DNA of 64,000 nt from Leucobacter chromiisoli (lineage in GTDB: Bacteria > Actinomycetota > Actinomycetes > Actinomycetales > Microbacteriaceae): assembly GCF_016522505.1 (NCBI RefSeq), contig NZ_JAEHOH010000015.1:59163-123162 (forward strand), given 5' to 3'. Each line of letters begins with the position of its first letter. The stretch's first letter is position 1. Positions 45,841 through 55,083 of the stretch are shown piece after piece. A program made the translations under genes and the position numbers. The notes under the pieces were generated by a model. That model saw only the letters and a program-made list of their open reading frames with translations. It was not told the DNA's origin and made no database searches.

Positions 45841-46359
45841 TCAGTAGCCGTACTCCGAGAACGCCGCCGCGAGGATGACCGCCGCGACGATCCACCAGAT
45901 GATCGAGAAGACGATCGCGGCGCCGCCGGTGATGATGCCGGTGAGCGACATGCCCTTCGACTGACGCTTGCGCAGCGCGAGGATGCCGAACACCAGACCG
46001 AGGACGCCGAGGATCAGGCCGACGACCGGCACGAGCCACGAGAAGATCGCGAGGCCCGCGATACCGGTGATGAGGCCCGCGATCGCGAGGCCCTTCGACT
46101 CCGTCGCCGCGGGGGCGGCGCCGTACGCGGGCGCCTGCGGAGCGCCGTAGCTCGGCACCTGGGGCGCGGAGGGCGCCTGGGGAGCGCCGGGAGCCTGCGG
46201 AGCACTCGATGTCTGGGGCGGCACGGGAGCGCCGGGGGCCTCGGGCGCCGAGGGCGCCTGCGGCGCCGACGGGGGCTCGGGGGTGCTGCCGGCGGCCGGA
46301 GCGTTCTGCTCGGGCTGCTCGTTGTTCTCCGGCTCGTTGCCGGGCAGGTTGCTGGACAT
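45841..46359 (-). CDS. DUF4190-type membrane protein, copy 2
   Basis: A 172-residue protein. The first 95 residues are a disordered Pro/Ala/Gln-rich stretch with a repeated APQAP/SAPQ pattern (SAPQAPSAPEAPGAPVPP); the rest has membrane segments with the DUF4190 signature GLAIAGLITGIAGLAIFSWL and LGLVFGILALRKRQSKGMSL. The start is ATG 46359 behind GAAGGAGCG. It mirrors the copy at 43829-44266 across the methyltransferase gene. Confidence 0.85.
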   Translation of the reverse strand: MSSNLPGNEPENNEQPEQNAPAAGSTPEPPSAPQAPSAPEAPGAPVPPQTSSAPQAPGAPQAPSAPQVPSYGAPQAPAYGAAPAATESKGLAIAGLITGIAGLAIFSWLVPVVGLILGVLGLVFGILALRKRQSKGMSLTGIITGGAAIVFSIIWWIVAAVILAAAFSEYGY

Positions 46360-46480
46360 GGTCGCTCCTTCTCCCAGGGAAACTCGACGGGGCATCCGCC
46401 CCGGCCATCAATCGTACCGGTCGGATGGATGACGCGGGGATTTCCGGCGGCGCAGCGCAGGATTCGTCCCTGGTCCCCCG

Positions 46481-46499
46481 GCGCCGCGGATCGCGGCGC
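46481..46499 (-). terminator. Hairpin downstream of tsaD
   Basis: GCGCCGCG-GAT-CGCGGCGC, perfect 8-base arms and a 3-base loop, 18 bases past the tsaD stop. There is no U-tract. It plausibly ends the glmS to tsaD operon. Confidence 0.5.
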
Positions 46500-46517
46500 A
46501 GCGCCTCCGACTCGGGA

Positions 46518-47638
<1,121 letters not shown>

Positions 47639-47642
<4 letters not shown>

Positions 47643-48205
47643 ACGCGCTCCTTCATGTCCAGACGCATCACGATGGCGTCGATCCCTTCGGGCTGGTAAT
47701 ACCGGGGGCGCACCCCGATCTCGGCGAAGCCCAGTGAGAGGTAGAGGCCCCTCGCGGTCGGATTGTCGGCGCGCACCTCGAGGAACACCTCCCGGACGCC
47801 CCGGGACGCGGCCTCGTCGAGCAGGGCGTTCATGATCCGCCTGCCGTGCCCGGCGCCTCGCGCGTGCGGCTCGACGGCGATCGTCTGGATGTCGCCCTCG
47901 GCGCCCACCGCGAGGAGCCCGCCGTACCCGTGCACGGCCCCGGCCTCGTCCACGAGGGCGAAGTAGCATCGGTGCGCCGCGGTGAGCTCCTCGCGCATCA
48001 TCGAGAGGCTCCAGGCCTCGCCCCGGAACACGCTCGACTCGATCGCCCAGATCGCGTCGAGGTCGGCCTCCGTCGCCGGGCGCAGCACCAGCCCTGCAGC
48101 CGGATCGGCCGGGTCGGCCGCTCCGGCCGATTCGCCCGCCGTGCGGCCCGCGTCCCCGCTCAGCGGCTCCCCGCCCGCCGCGCGGCCCGCCGTGAGCTCG
48201 CTCAC
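47639..48205 (-). CDS. rimI: Ribosomal protein uS/bS18-alanine N-acetyltransferase
   Basis: A 188-residue GNAT acetyltransferase. After an unconserved Gly/Ala/Asp-rich N-terminus of about 35 residues come [20 protein letters not shown] and the acetyl-CoA motif [20 protein letters not shown], followed by [20 protein letters not shown]. Position between tsaB and tsaD is the standard place for rimI. The start is GTG 48205, overlapping the tsaB stop (GTGA). Confidence 0.93.
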
Positions 48206-48894
48206 GCGCTCACCCGTTTCACCGCGGAGGGCTGCTTGACGTCGGGCGCGCGGAGGTAGAGCGCCTGCTCCGCCTCGAAACGGCGCCCGGACGCGAGCCT
48301 TCTTGCCGCGAGCTGCACGAGCCTCGCGGCGGGGATCCGCTCGGGCCAGACCTCGTTCCTGGCCTCCCGGTACTCCGCGCGTGGCACGAGATGCGGTTCT
48401 TCGCTGCGCACGGGCACCCCGGCCCAGTCGAGGCCCGAGTACTCCGTGACGAACAGCTCGCGACGACGGGCGTCCTGCACGACGCGCACCCCGGAGGCGG
48501 CGCCGGCCTCGAGCACGGCGAGGGCCACGGCCTCGTGCCCCTGCAGCGGCAGCAGCGGAACGCCCCTGCCGAGCGCGAAGGCCTGCGCTGCCGCGATGCC
48601 GACGCGCAGGCCGGTGAACGGACCGGGGCCTACGCCGATGACCACTCCGGTCACCGCGGAGACCGTGGCTCCGCTCGCCGCGAAGACCCGGGCGAGCAGC
48701 CCGCCGATCGCCTCGGCGTGCCGCCGCGGATCGTCGCTGACCGCCTCGTACACGCGACCCGATACGCCGAGCGCGACGCTCGTGCCGAGCGCGGTGTCGA
48801 TCGCGAGGAGGGCGCCCGCCCCCTGCTCTTCGGCCTCCAGGACCCGCTCGACGGGGCTCGCGCTGAGCATCTCGACCGCGTTCGAGGCGCTCAC
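48202..48894 (-). CDS. tsaB: tRNA t6A complex subunit TsaB
   Basis: A 230-residue TsaD-like scaffold protein of the threonylcarbamoyladenosine complex. [20 protein letters not shown] and [20 protein letters not shown] are the family motifs. It starts at GTG 48894 with about 28 extra residues before the first motif; a later start inside that segment is possible. The start overlaps the stop of the alr-tsaE gene by 4 bases. Confidence 0.92.
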   Translation of the reverse strand: MSASNAVEMLSASPVERVLEAEEQGAGALLAIDTALGTSVALGVSGRVYEAVSDDPRRHAEAIGGLLARVFAASGATVSAVTGVVIGVGPGPFTGLRVGIAAAQAFALGRGVPLLPLQGHEAVALAVLEAGAASGVRVVQDARRRELFVTEYSGLDWAGVPVRSEEPHLVPRAEYREARNEVWPERIPAARLVQLAARRLASGRRFEAEQALYLRAPDVKQPSAVKRVSA

Positions 48895-50687
48895 CGCGGC
48901 ACCCCCCGGGCCCAGCGGGGTCCGTAGCCCCGCACCGAGACCAGCCGGGTCTCGATCGGCGCCTCCGACCAGTCGGGCTCGTCGCCCTCGCCCGGCGCGG
49001 TCGCACCGGTCGTGACGTCGGCGGCGGCACCATCGTCGGTCGCACCGTTGTCGGTCGCAGCGCCGTCGGTCGCATCGGGGTGGGACCCCGCGCGTGCCCC
49101 GGCTCCCGTGGGCCGCTCGATGACGATCTCGAGCCACGACCCCCGCTCCTCGACGAGACCGGAGCCCCACTCCGCGACGACCACCGAGCCCTCGTAGTCG
49201 AGGTCGAGGTCGTCGAGCTCGGTCGCATCCGCCAGGCGATAGGCGTCGACGTGGACGAGCGGGGGGCCGCCGACCTGCGAGGGGTGCGTGCGGGCGAGCA
49301 CGAACGTCGGGCTCGTGACGGGACCGCGGACGCCGAGCCCCTCGCCGATGCCCCGGGTCAGCGTCGTCTTGCCCGCGCCCAGCGGACCGGTCAGGACCAC
49401 GAGGTCGCCGGCTGCGAGCCGCTCGCCGAAGCGCCGCCCGAGGTCGTGCATCTGCTCGGGATCGTCGACCTCGACGCGCCACTCCGCGCCCGGGGCCCCG
49501 CCGTCGATGTCGGCTGCGCCGACGCCCTCGGCCGCCGCGGCGACATCCTCTGCCGCATCGTCGCCGTCCACCGGCACCCGCACCACGCGCTGGCCGATCC
49601 CCGCGACCACCTCGTAGTTGATCGTGCGCAGCAGCTCGGCCCACAGCTCGACCGGGGTGACGCCCCGCTCGGGATCGCCGAACAGCACGACGGGCTCGCC
49701 GATGCCGATTCGGCTGCCGAGCGCGCCCAGGTCCACGATGAACTGGTCCATGCCGATCCTTCCGACGATCGGGCAGTGCGCGCCGGCCACCGTGACCGTC
49801 GCCCCGGCGCCGTTGAGCGCGCGCGGCATCCCGTCGGCGTAGCCGACGGGCACGAGACCCAGCGTCGTGTCGCTCTGGCAGACGTGATTGAAGCCGTAGG
49901 AGACGCCGGTGCCGGCCGGCACGCTGCGCAGGGCGACGATCTCCGACTTCAGCGTCATCGCCGGGATCAGTCCGAGCTGGGCCGACGTCCGATCGGGGAA
50001 CGGGCTGAGACCGTAGACCGCCACGCCGACCCGCACCGTGTTGTAGTGCAGGTGCGGCGACGAGAGCATGGCCGCGCTCGCCGCGAGGTGGATCATCTCG
50101 GGCTCGACGCCGGCGGCCCGCAGCCGCGCCACCGCGTCGTCGAACACCCGGGCCTGCGCGCGGTCGTTCTCGGGGCCCGCGTTCGCGAGGTGGCTGAAGA
50201 TGCCGCGCACCCGGAGCAGGCCCGATCCCTGCAGCTGCGCGGCCCGCGTGAAGATCTCGTCCCAGAGGGACGGGGGCAGGCCGTTGCGGCTGAGACCCGT
50301 GTCGATCTTGAGCTGGACTACCGCGGTGCTGTCGAGGCGACGCGCGGCCTCGGCCACGGCCTCCAGCTGCTGCGGGGTGCTGACGCCGATCTCGATACCG
50401 CGCTCCACGCCCTCCGAGAAGTCGGCGCGTGAGCCGTGCAGCCAGCAGAGCAGCGGCGCTTCGAGCCCCTCGTCGCGCAGCTGCACCGCCTCCTCGAGGT
50501 CGGCGACGGCGATGAGGTCGGCCCCGCCCTGGACCGCTGCGCGCGCGACGATCCCGGCGCCGTGGCCGTACCCGTTCGCCTTCACCACGGCGATGATCGC
50601 TCCCCCCGTGCGCTTCCGGATCGAGCGCACGTTGTGCCTGATCGCCGGCAGCGATATCTCCGCGACGCGCATCGATCCGGTTCTCAT
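48891..50687 (-). CDS. alr-tsaE: Alanine racemase-TsaE fusion protein
   Basis: A 598-residue fusion. Residues about 5-375 are a PLP alanine racemase: K36 in VVKANGYGHG forms the Schiff base, and GVSYGFNHVCQSDTTLGLVP carries the second catalytic Tyr. It makes D-alanine for peptidoglycan. After an acidic Ala/Asp linker (about 375-400), residues 402-598 are TsaE, the ATPase of t6A synthesis: LTGPLGAGKTTLTRGIGEGL is the P-loop at about 434, then HVDAYRL and VVVAEWGSGL. A repetitive segment of A-T-D-G units (about 540-563) interrupts the TsaE C-terminus. In most relatives these are two adjacent genes. The start is ATG 50687 (GGAGA upstream); ATG 50672 is an alternative. Confidence 0.93.
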   Translation of the reverse strand: MRTGSMRVAEISLPAIRHNVRSIRKRTGGAIIAVVKANGYGHGAGIVARAAVQGGADLIAVADLEEAVQLRDEGLEAPLLCWLHGSRADFSEGVERGIEIGVSTPQQLEAVAEAARRLDSTAVVQLKIDTGLSRNGLPPSLWDEIFTRAAQLQGSGLLRVRGIFSHLANAGPENDRAQARVFDDAVARLRAAGVEPEMIHLAASAAMLSSPHLHYNTVRVGVAVYGLSPFPDRTSAQLGLIPAMTLKSEIVALRSVPAGTGVSYGFNHVCQSDTTLGLVPVGYADGMPRALNGAGATVTVAGAHCPIVGRIGMDQFIVDLGALGSRIGIGEPVVLFGDPERGVTPVELWAELLRTINYEVVAGIGQRVVRVPVDGDDAAEDVAAAAEGVGAADIDGGAPGAEWRVEVDDPEQMHDLGRRFGERLAAGDLVVLTGPLGAGKTTLTRGIGEGLGVRGPVTSPTFVLARTHPSQVGGPPLVHVDAYRLADATELDDLDLDYEGSVVVAEWGSGLVEERGSWLEIVIERPTGAGARAGSHPDATDGAATDNGATDDGAAADVTTGATAPGEGDEPDWSEAPIETRLVSVRGYGPRWARGVPR

Positions 50688-50730
50688 CGGGGGTCTCCGA
50701 TTCTGTTGTGGTGGTGGTGCGGTTCCGAGG

Positions 50731-51099
50731 CTACCGCGCGCCGCTGACATCCGTCTCGACCACGACGAAGGCGGTCGCCACCCCGCCGTCGTGCGTCATC
50801 GAGAGGTGGGCGCGGTCCGCTCCGCGCCGCCGCAGCTCCGCGAGGAGGCGGGCCGTGGGCTCGAAGCTCGGCGCGCGATCCCCGTCCCTGACCACCGACA
50901 TGTCGTGCCACCCCAGGCCGCCCGAATCGCCGAGCGCCTTGATCAGCGCCTCTTTCGCGGCGAACCGGGCCGCGAGGGAGGCGAGGGGCAGCGTCCGCTC
51001 GCCCTCGGTGAAGAGTCGGCTGCGCAGCGCCGGGGTGCGCTCGAGCTGGCCGGCGAAGCGGCCGATGTCGACGGTGTCGACGCCGATCCCGACGATCAC
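50731..51099 (-). CDS. acpS: Holo-[acyl-carrier-protein] synthase
   Basis: A 122-residue phosphopantetheinyl transferase. IVGIGVDTVDIGRFAG has the metal-binding D8, and RFAAKEALIKALG the second conserved Glu/Lys motif. It loads 4'-phosphopantetheine from CoA on acyl carrier protein. It lies 18 bases after glmS and 43 before alr-tsaE. coaA, which starts CoA synthesis, is divergent to glmS. Confidence 0.95.
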   Translation of the reverse strand: MIVGIGVDTVDIGRFAGQLERTPALRSRLFTEGERTLPLASLAARFAAKEALIKALGDSGGLGWHDMSVVRDGDRAPSFEPTARLLAELRRRGADRAHLSMTHDGGVATAFVVVETDVSGAR

Positions 51100-51117
51100 T
51101 GAGCGCCTCTCGCCGCG

Positions 51118-52968
51118 CTACTCGACCGTGACCGACTTGGCGAGGTTGCGGGGCTGGTCGACGTCGAGCCCCTTCGCGGCCGAGAGCTCGAGGGCGAACC
51201 ACTGCAGCGGGATCACCTGCAGCAGCGGCTCGAAGAGGACGTCGGTCAGCGGCAGGCGGATCACGTCGTCCGCGAACGGCAGCACCGAGGTGTCGCCCTT
51301 CTCGACGATGGCGATCACCCGGGCGCCGCGGGCGCGGATCTCCTGGATGTTCGAGACGACCTTCGAGTGCATGAGCGGCGAGGTCCGCGGGCTCGGCACG
51401 AGCACGAAGACGGGCTGACCGTGGTCGATCAGGGCGATCGGGCCGTGCTTCAGCTCTCCCGCCGCGAAGCCCTCGGCGTGGATGTAGGCGATCTCCTTGA
51501 GCTTGAGCGCTCCCTCGAGCGCCGTCGGGTAGCCCACGTGCCGGCCGAGGAAGAGCACCGAGCGGGTGTCTGCCATCCAGTGGGCGAGCTGCGCGATCTG
51601 ATCGTGCGTGTCGACGGCCTCGCCGAGCAGCCCGGGCAGCTCCTCCAGCTGCTCGGCCGCCCGCCGGGCGTCGTCGCCGCTCAGGGTGCCGCGCACGCGG
51701 CCAAGGTGGAGGCCGATCAGGTAGAGGGCGGTGATCTGCGCGACGAACGCCTTCGTCGAGGCCACGGCGACCTCGGGGCCCGCGTGGGTGTACACGGCGG
51801 CATCCGACTCCCGGGGGATCGTCGCGCTCTGCGTGTTGCAGACGGAGACCGTCGTGACGCCGCGCTCGATCGCGTACTTCACGGCCATGAGGGTGTCCAT
51901 CGTCTCGCCCGACTGGCTCACCGAGATCAGCAGCGTGCGGTCGGACAGCACGGGATCCCGGTACCGGAACTCGTGGCTCAGCTGCACCTCGACGGGCACC
52001 CGCGCCCACTGCTCGATCGCGTACGTGCCGATCATGCCCGCGTAGGAGGCGGTGCCGCAGGCGATGATGACGATCCGGTCGATCTCGCGCAGGAGGTCGT
52101 CCCCGAGAGCCGTGAGCTCCGGGATCTCGACGTGCCCATCGACCAGGCGCCCGCGCACGGTGTTGGCGACCGCCTCCGGCTGCTCGGTGATCTCCTTCGC
52201 CATGAAGGAGGACCAGCCGCCCTTGTCGGCCGCGGCGGCGTCCCAGGCCACCTCGTACTCCGTGAAGGCGACCGGATTGCCCGCGAAGTCCGTGATGCGG
52301 ACCTCGTCGGCGGTGATGATGGCGATATTGTCCTCGTCCACGGCCACGGCGCGCTGCGTGAAGCCGACGAACGCGGCCACGTCGGAGCCGAGGAAGTTCT
52401 CGCCCTCCCCCAGGCCGACGACGAGCGGCGAGTGGTGCCGGGCGGAGACCACCTTGCCCGGCTCGTCGCGGTGCATCGCGAGGAGCGTGAAGGTGCCCTC
52501 GAGCCGCGCGACGACCGAGCGGAAGGCCGTCTCGAGGTCGCCGAGGCGGGCCACCTCGATGCCGAGCAGCGCGGCCACGACCTCCGTGTCCGTCTCGCTG
52601 AGCAGCTCGATACCCGCGGCGTCGACCTCGCTGCGCAGCTCGGCGAAGTTCTCGACAATGCCGTTGTGGATCAGCGCGAGCCGGCCATCGTCCCCGAGGT
52701 GCGGGTGCGCGTTCTGGTCGGTCGGGCCGCCGTGCGTCGCCCACCGGGTGTGCCCGATGCCGGTGCTCCCGGCGGCGACGGGGCTGGCCTCGAGCAGCTC
52801 TTCCAGCCGCACCAGCTTCCCGGAGCGCTTGCGCACGGCCACCTCGCCCGAGGAGTCGAGCACCGCGATGCCCGCCGAGTCGTAACCGCGATACTCGAGG
52901 CGGCGGAGCCCGCTGATCAAGACATCCACGGTGTCATTCGGGCCAACATATCCGACGATTCCACACAT
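51118..52968 (-). CDS. glmS: Glutamine-fructose-6-phosphate aminotransferase
   Basis: A 616-residue enzyme that makes glucosamine-6-phosphate for peptidoglycan. The N-terminus MCGIVGYVG has the glutaminase Cys2, exposed when Met1 is removed, which fixes the start at ATG 52968. Residues about 1-230 are the class II glutaminase and about 290-616 are two SIS isomerase domains (ACGTASYAGMIG, LLISVSQSGETMDTL); the end DQPRNLAKSVTVE is the family terminus. A TAAACT box 7 bases before the ATG implies a leaderless message. It leads the acpS, alr-tsaE, tsaB, rimI, tsaD operon. Confidence 0.98.
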   Translation of the reverse strand: MCGIVGYVGPNDTVDVLISGLRRLEYRGYDSAGIAVLDSSGEVAVRKRSGKLVRLEELLEASPVAAGSTGIGHTRWATHGGPTDQNAHPHLGDDGRLALIHNGIVENFAELRSEVDAAGIELLSETDTEVVAALLGIEVARLGDLETAFRSVVARLEGTFTLLAMHRDEPGKVVSARHHSPLVVGLGEGENFLGSDVAAFVGFTQRAVAVDEDNIAIITADEVRITDFAGNPVAFTEYEVAWDAAAADKGGWSSFMAKEITEQPEAVANTVRGRLVDGHVEIPELTALGDDLLREIDRIVIIACGTASYAGMIGTYAIEQWARVPVEVQLSHEFRYRDPVLSDRTLLISVSQSGETMDTLMAVKYAIERGVTTVSVCNTQSATIPRESDAAVYTHAGPEVAVASTKAFVAQITALYLIGLHLGRVRGTLSGDDARRAAEQLEELPGLLGEAVDTHDQIAQLAHWMADTRSVLFLGRHVGYPTALEGALKLKEIAYIHAEGFAAGELKHGPIALIDHGQPVFVLVPSPRTSPLMHSKVVSNIQEIRARGARVIAIVEKGDTSVLPFADDVIRLPLTDVLFEPLLQVIPLQWFALELSAAKGLDVDQPRNLAKSVTVE

Positions 52969-52975
52969 GTGGACC

Positions 52976-52981
52976 AGTTTA
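52976..52981 (-). promoter_or_regulatory. -10 box (TAAACT), glmS operon
   Basis: TAAACT lies 7 bases before ATG 52968, within the 31-base gap to the divergent coaA start. A leaderless glmS message excludes a riboswitch or ribozyme of the glmS type. Confidence 0.6.
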
Positions 52982-52999
52982 GTGGCACGATGAGTACCG

Positions 53000-53968
53000 A
53001 TGAGCGAGATCAGCACCGACACGCACGCCCTTATCCGGCCCGATATCACCTCTCCCTTCACGGAGATCGGCAGAGCGGAGTGGTCGAGGCTGGCCGGCGA
53101 GACCCCCATGCCCCTGACGGAGCAGGAGATCCAGGCGTTCCGCGGCCTGGGCGAGCCCCTCGACATGGCCGAGGTCAGCGAGGTCTACCGTCCGCTCAGC
53201 CGGCTCATCAACCAGTACGCGATCGCCACGCGACAGATGCATCGCCGCACCCGCGGCTTCCTGCGCCGCGACGACGAGACGCAGAGCCCCTTCGTCATCG
53301 GAATCGCCGGATCCGTCGCCGTCGGCAAGTCGACGGTCGCGAGGATCCTGCGCGACCTGCTCGCCCGCTGGCCCGAGACGCCGAACGTGCAGCTCATCGC
53401 GACCGACGGGTTCCTGCTGCCGAACGCCGAGCTCGAGCGGCGCGGCATCGCGCACCGCAAGGGCTTCCCCGAGTCCTACGACCGCCGCGCGCTGCTGCGG
53501 TTCGTCACGCAGGTCAAGGCCGGCGTCGAAGAGGTGCGGGCCCCGCACTACAGCCACCTGCTCTACGACATCGTGCCCGGCGAGTACACGTCCGTGCGCC
53601 GCCCCGACATCCTCATCGTCGAGGGCCTCAACGTGCTGCAGCCGGCCTCCATGGAGCACCCGCTCGCGGTGAGCGACCTCTTCGACTTCTCGGTCTACGT
53701 CGACGCCCGCACCTCCGACATCCAGCGCTGGTACCAGAGCCGCTTCCTGCGCCTGCGCGAGAGCGCCTTCAGCGACCCGAGCTCGCACTTCCGCCGCTTC
53801 GCCGGCCTCGACGACGACGCGGCGCTCGCGCTCGCCGACGAGTTCTGGGTCAACATCAACGAGCCGAACCTCATCGAGAACATCCGCCCCACTCGGGCGC
53901 GCGCCACCCTCGTGCTGCGCAAGGAGGCCGACCACCGGGTGCAGAAGGTGCTCCTCCGCAAGCTCTAG
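53000..53968 (+). CDS. coaA: Type I pantothenate kinase
   Basis: A 322-residue kinase that phosphorylates pantothenate, the first step of CoA synthesis, and is normally feedback-inhibited by CoA. The P-loop GSVAVGKST is at 104-112, followed by [35 protein letters not shown] and EGLNVLQ, the type I (bacterial CoaA) signature. The promoter must lie in the glmS coding region or the 31-base gap. ATG 53000 has little Shine-Dalgarno upstream. Confidence 0.96.
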   Translation: MSEISTDTHALIRPDITSPFTEIGRAEWSRLAGETPMPLTEQEIQAFRGLGEPLDMAEVSEVYRPLSRLINQYAIATRQMHRRTRGFLRRDDETQSPFVIGIAGSVAVGKSTVARILRDLLARWPETPNVQLIATDGFLLPNAELERRGIAHRKGFPESYDRRALLRFVTQVKAGVEEVRAPHYSHLLYDIVPGEYTSVRRPDILIVEGLNVLQPASMEHPLAVSDLFDFSVYVDARTSDIQRWYQSRFLRLRESAFSDPSSHFRRFAGLDDDAALALADEFWVNINEPNLIENIRPTRARATLVLRKEADHRVQKVLLRKL

Positions 53969-53996
53969 GTGCGGCGCGGTCCCGTGCGGAACCGCG

Positions 53997-54039
53997 GCCT
54001 CCGTCGCGGGGCGGAGGCGGAAATCCCCCGAGAGGGGGA
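53997..54039 (+). terminator. Paired hairpins after coaA
   Basis: GCCTCCG (53997-54003) pairs with CGGAGGC (54012-54018), followed by GGAAA; next TCCCCC-GAGA-GGGGGA (54024-54039). They end 34 bases before the CPBP gene and probably separate it from coaA. Confidence 0.5.
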
Positions 54040-54073
54040 ACCGGGCGACGCCCTCAGGAGCAAGGCTGGGGGT

Positions 54074-55003
54074 ATGGACACCGGCTCTCTCCCCTCGCAG
54101 AATCCGCTCCCCACCCGCGTTCCCTGGGCGGCGGTGACCGTCTACGCCGCCCTCGCCTGCGCCCTCGCCTGGCTGGCGGTGCTCCCCCTGTGGCTCGGAG
54201 ACGGGCTCGAATCCCCGCTCTTCCTCCTGCTCCTGCCCGTGATGATGTACACGCCGGCGATCGCCGCCCTCTTCGTGGTCTTCGTCATGGTCAGGCCGAC
54301 GCGGAGGGCGCGCTACCTCGGGCTCGTGCCGTTCCGCCCCGTCGGTCGCAAGATCGCACTCTTCCTGCTGTGGCCGGCGTTCTGGCTGGTCACCGGGTTC
54401 GGCGCCTTCCTGCTCGCGGTCTGGTTCGGCTGGACGACGCCGGACTGGTCGCTGTCCGCGATCTCCTCGATGCTGCCGCCCGGCGCGTCGACCGAGGTGT
54501 ATCTGGGGATCAGCTTCGCCGCGCTGCCGCTCAACACGATCATCGCCACGCTCGCCGCGTTCGGCGAGGAGCTCGGCTGGCGGGGCTTCTTGACGACGGC
54601 GCTGGCCCCGCTCGGATTCTGGCCCACCGCGCTGATCACCGGAGTGCTGTGGGGCGTCTGGCACGCGCCGATCATCATGCTCGGCTACAACTACCTCCGC
54701 CCCGACTGGACGGGGGTCGCGTGGATGTGCGGCTTCACCCTGTTCGTCGGCGTGCTGCTGCAGTGGTCGCGCTACTGGACGGGCAACGTCTGGCCGGCGG
54801 CGGTCGGCCACGGCGCGCTCAACGCCGCAACGCCCCTGACGCTGCTCTGGATCACGCCGGACGCGGATCCCGCGGTCGCGACCGCGCTCGGCGTTCCCGG
54901 CTGGATCGCGATGGGTATCGCGATCCTCCTCCTCTTCACCGCCGGCGTGCTCGGGCGACGAGGGGCTCGCCTCACCGCGGGCCCGGAAGCGCGCCGCTCC
55001 TGA
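54074..55003 (+). CDS. CPBP family intramembrane metalloprotease-like protein
   Basis: A 309-residue protein with about eight membrane segments. The three CPBP (CAAX protease and bacteriocin-processing) motifs are intact: EELGWRGFL, GVWHAPI and GHGALNA, which supply the Glu, Arg, His and Asn residues of the intramembrane active site. Members process prenylated or bacteriocin-like substrates or act in immunity to one's own peptide. The substrate is unknown. The ATG at 54074 has GGGGG instead of a clear Shine-Dalgarno. It is convergent with the M20-like gene. Confidence 0.87.
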   Translation: MDTGSLPSQNPLPTRVPWAAVTVYAALACALAWLAVLPLWLGDGLESPLFLLLLPVMMYTPAIAALFVVFVMVRPTRRARYLGLVPFRPVGRKIALFLLWPAFWLVTGFGAFLLAVWFGWTTPDWSLSAISSMLPPGASTEVYLGISFAALPLNTIIATLAAFGEELGWRGFLTTALAPLGFWPTALITGVLWGVWHAPIIMLGYNYLRPDWTGVAWMCGFTLFVGVLLQWSRYWTGNVWPAAVGHGALNAATPLTLLWITPDADPAVATALGVPGWIAMGIAILLLFTAGVLGRRGARLTAGPEARRS

Positions 55004-55083
55004 CCGCCTTCCGGCGCGTCCGATCGACACGGATCCGCTGCGTTTCGGTGAGACGCCGATCCTCGGGCTCGACCAGGTGCCCG

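Noticed and set aside
52969..52999. glmS ribozyme or other leader RNA before glmS
   Set aside because: Only 31 bases separate the divergent starts and a -10 box sits 7 bases before the ATG, so there is no leader.
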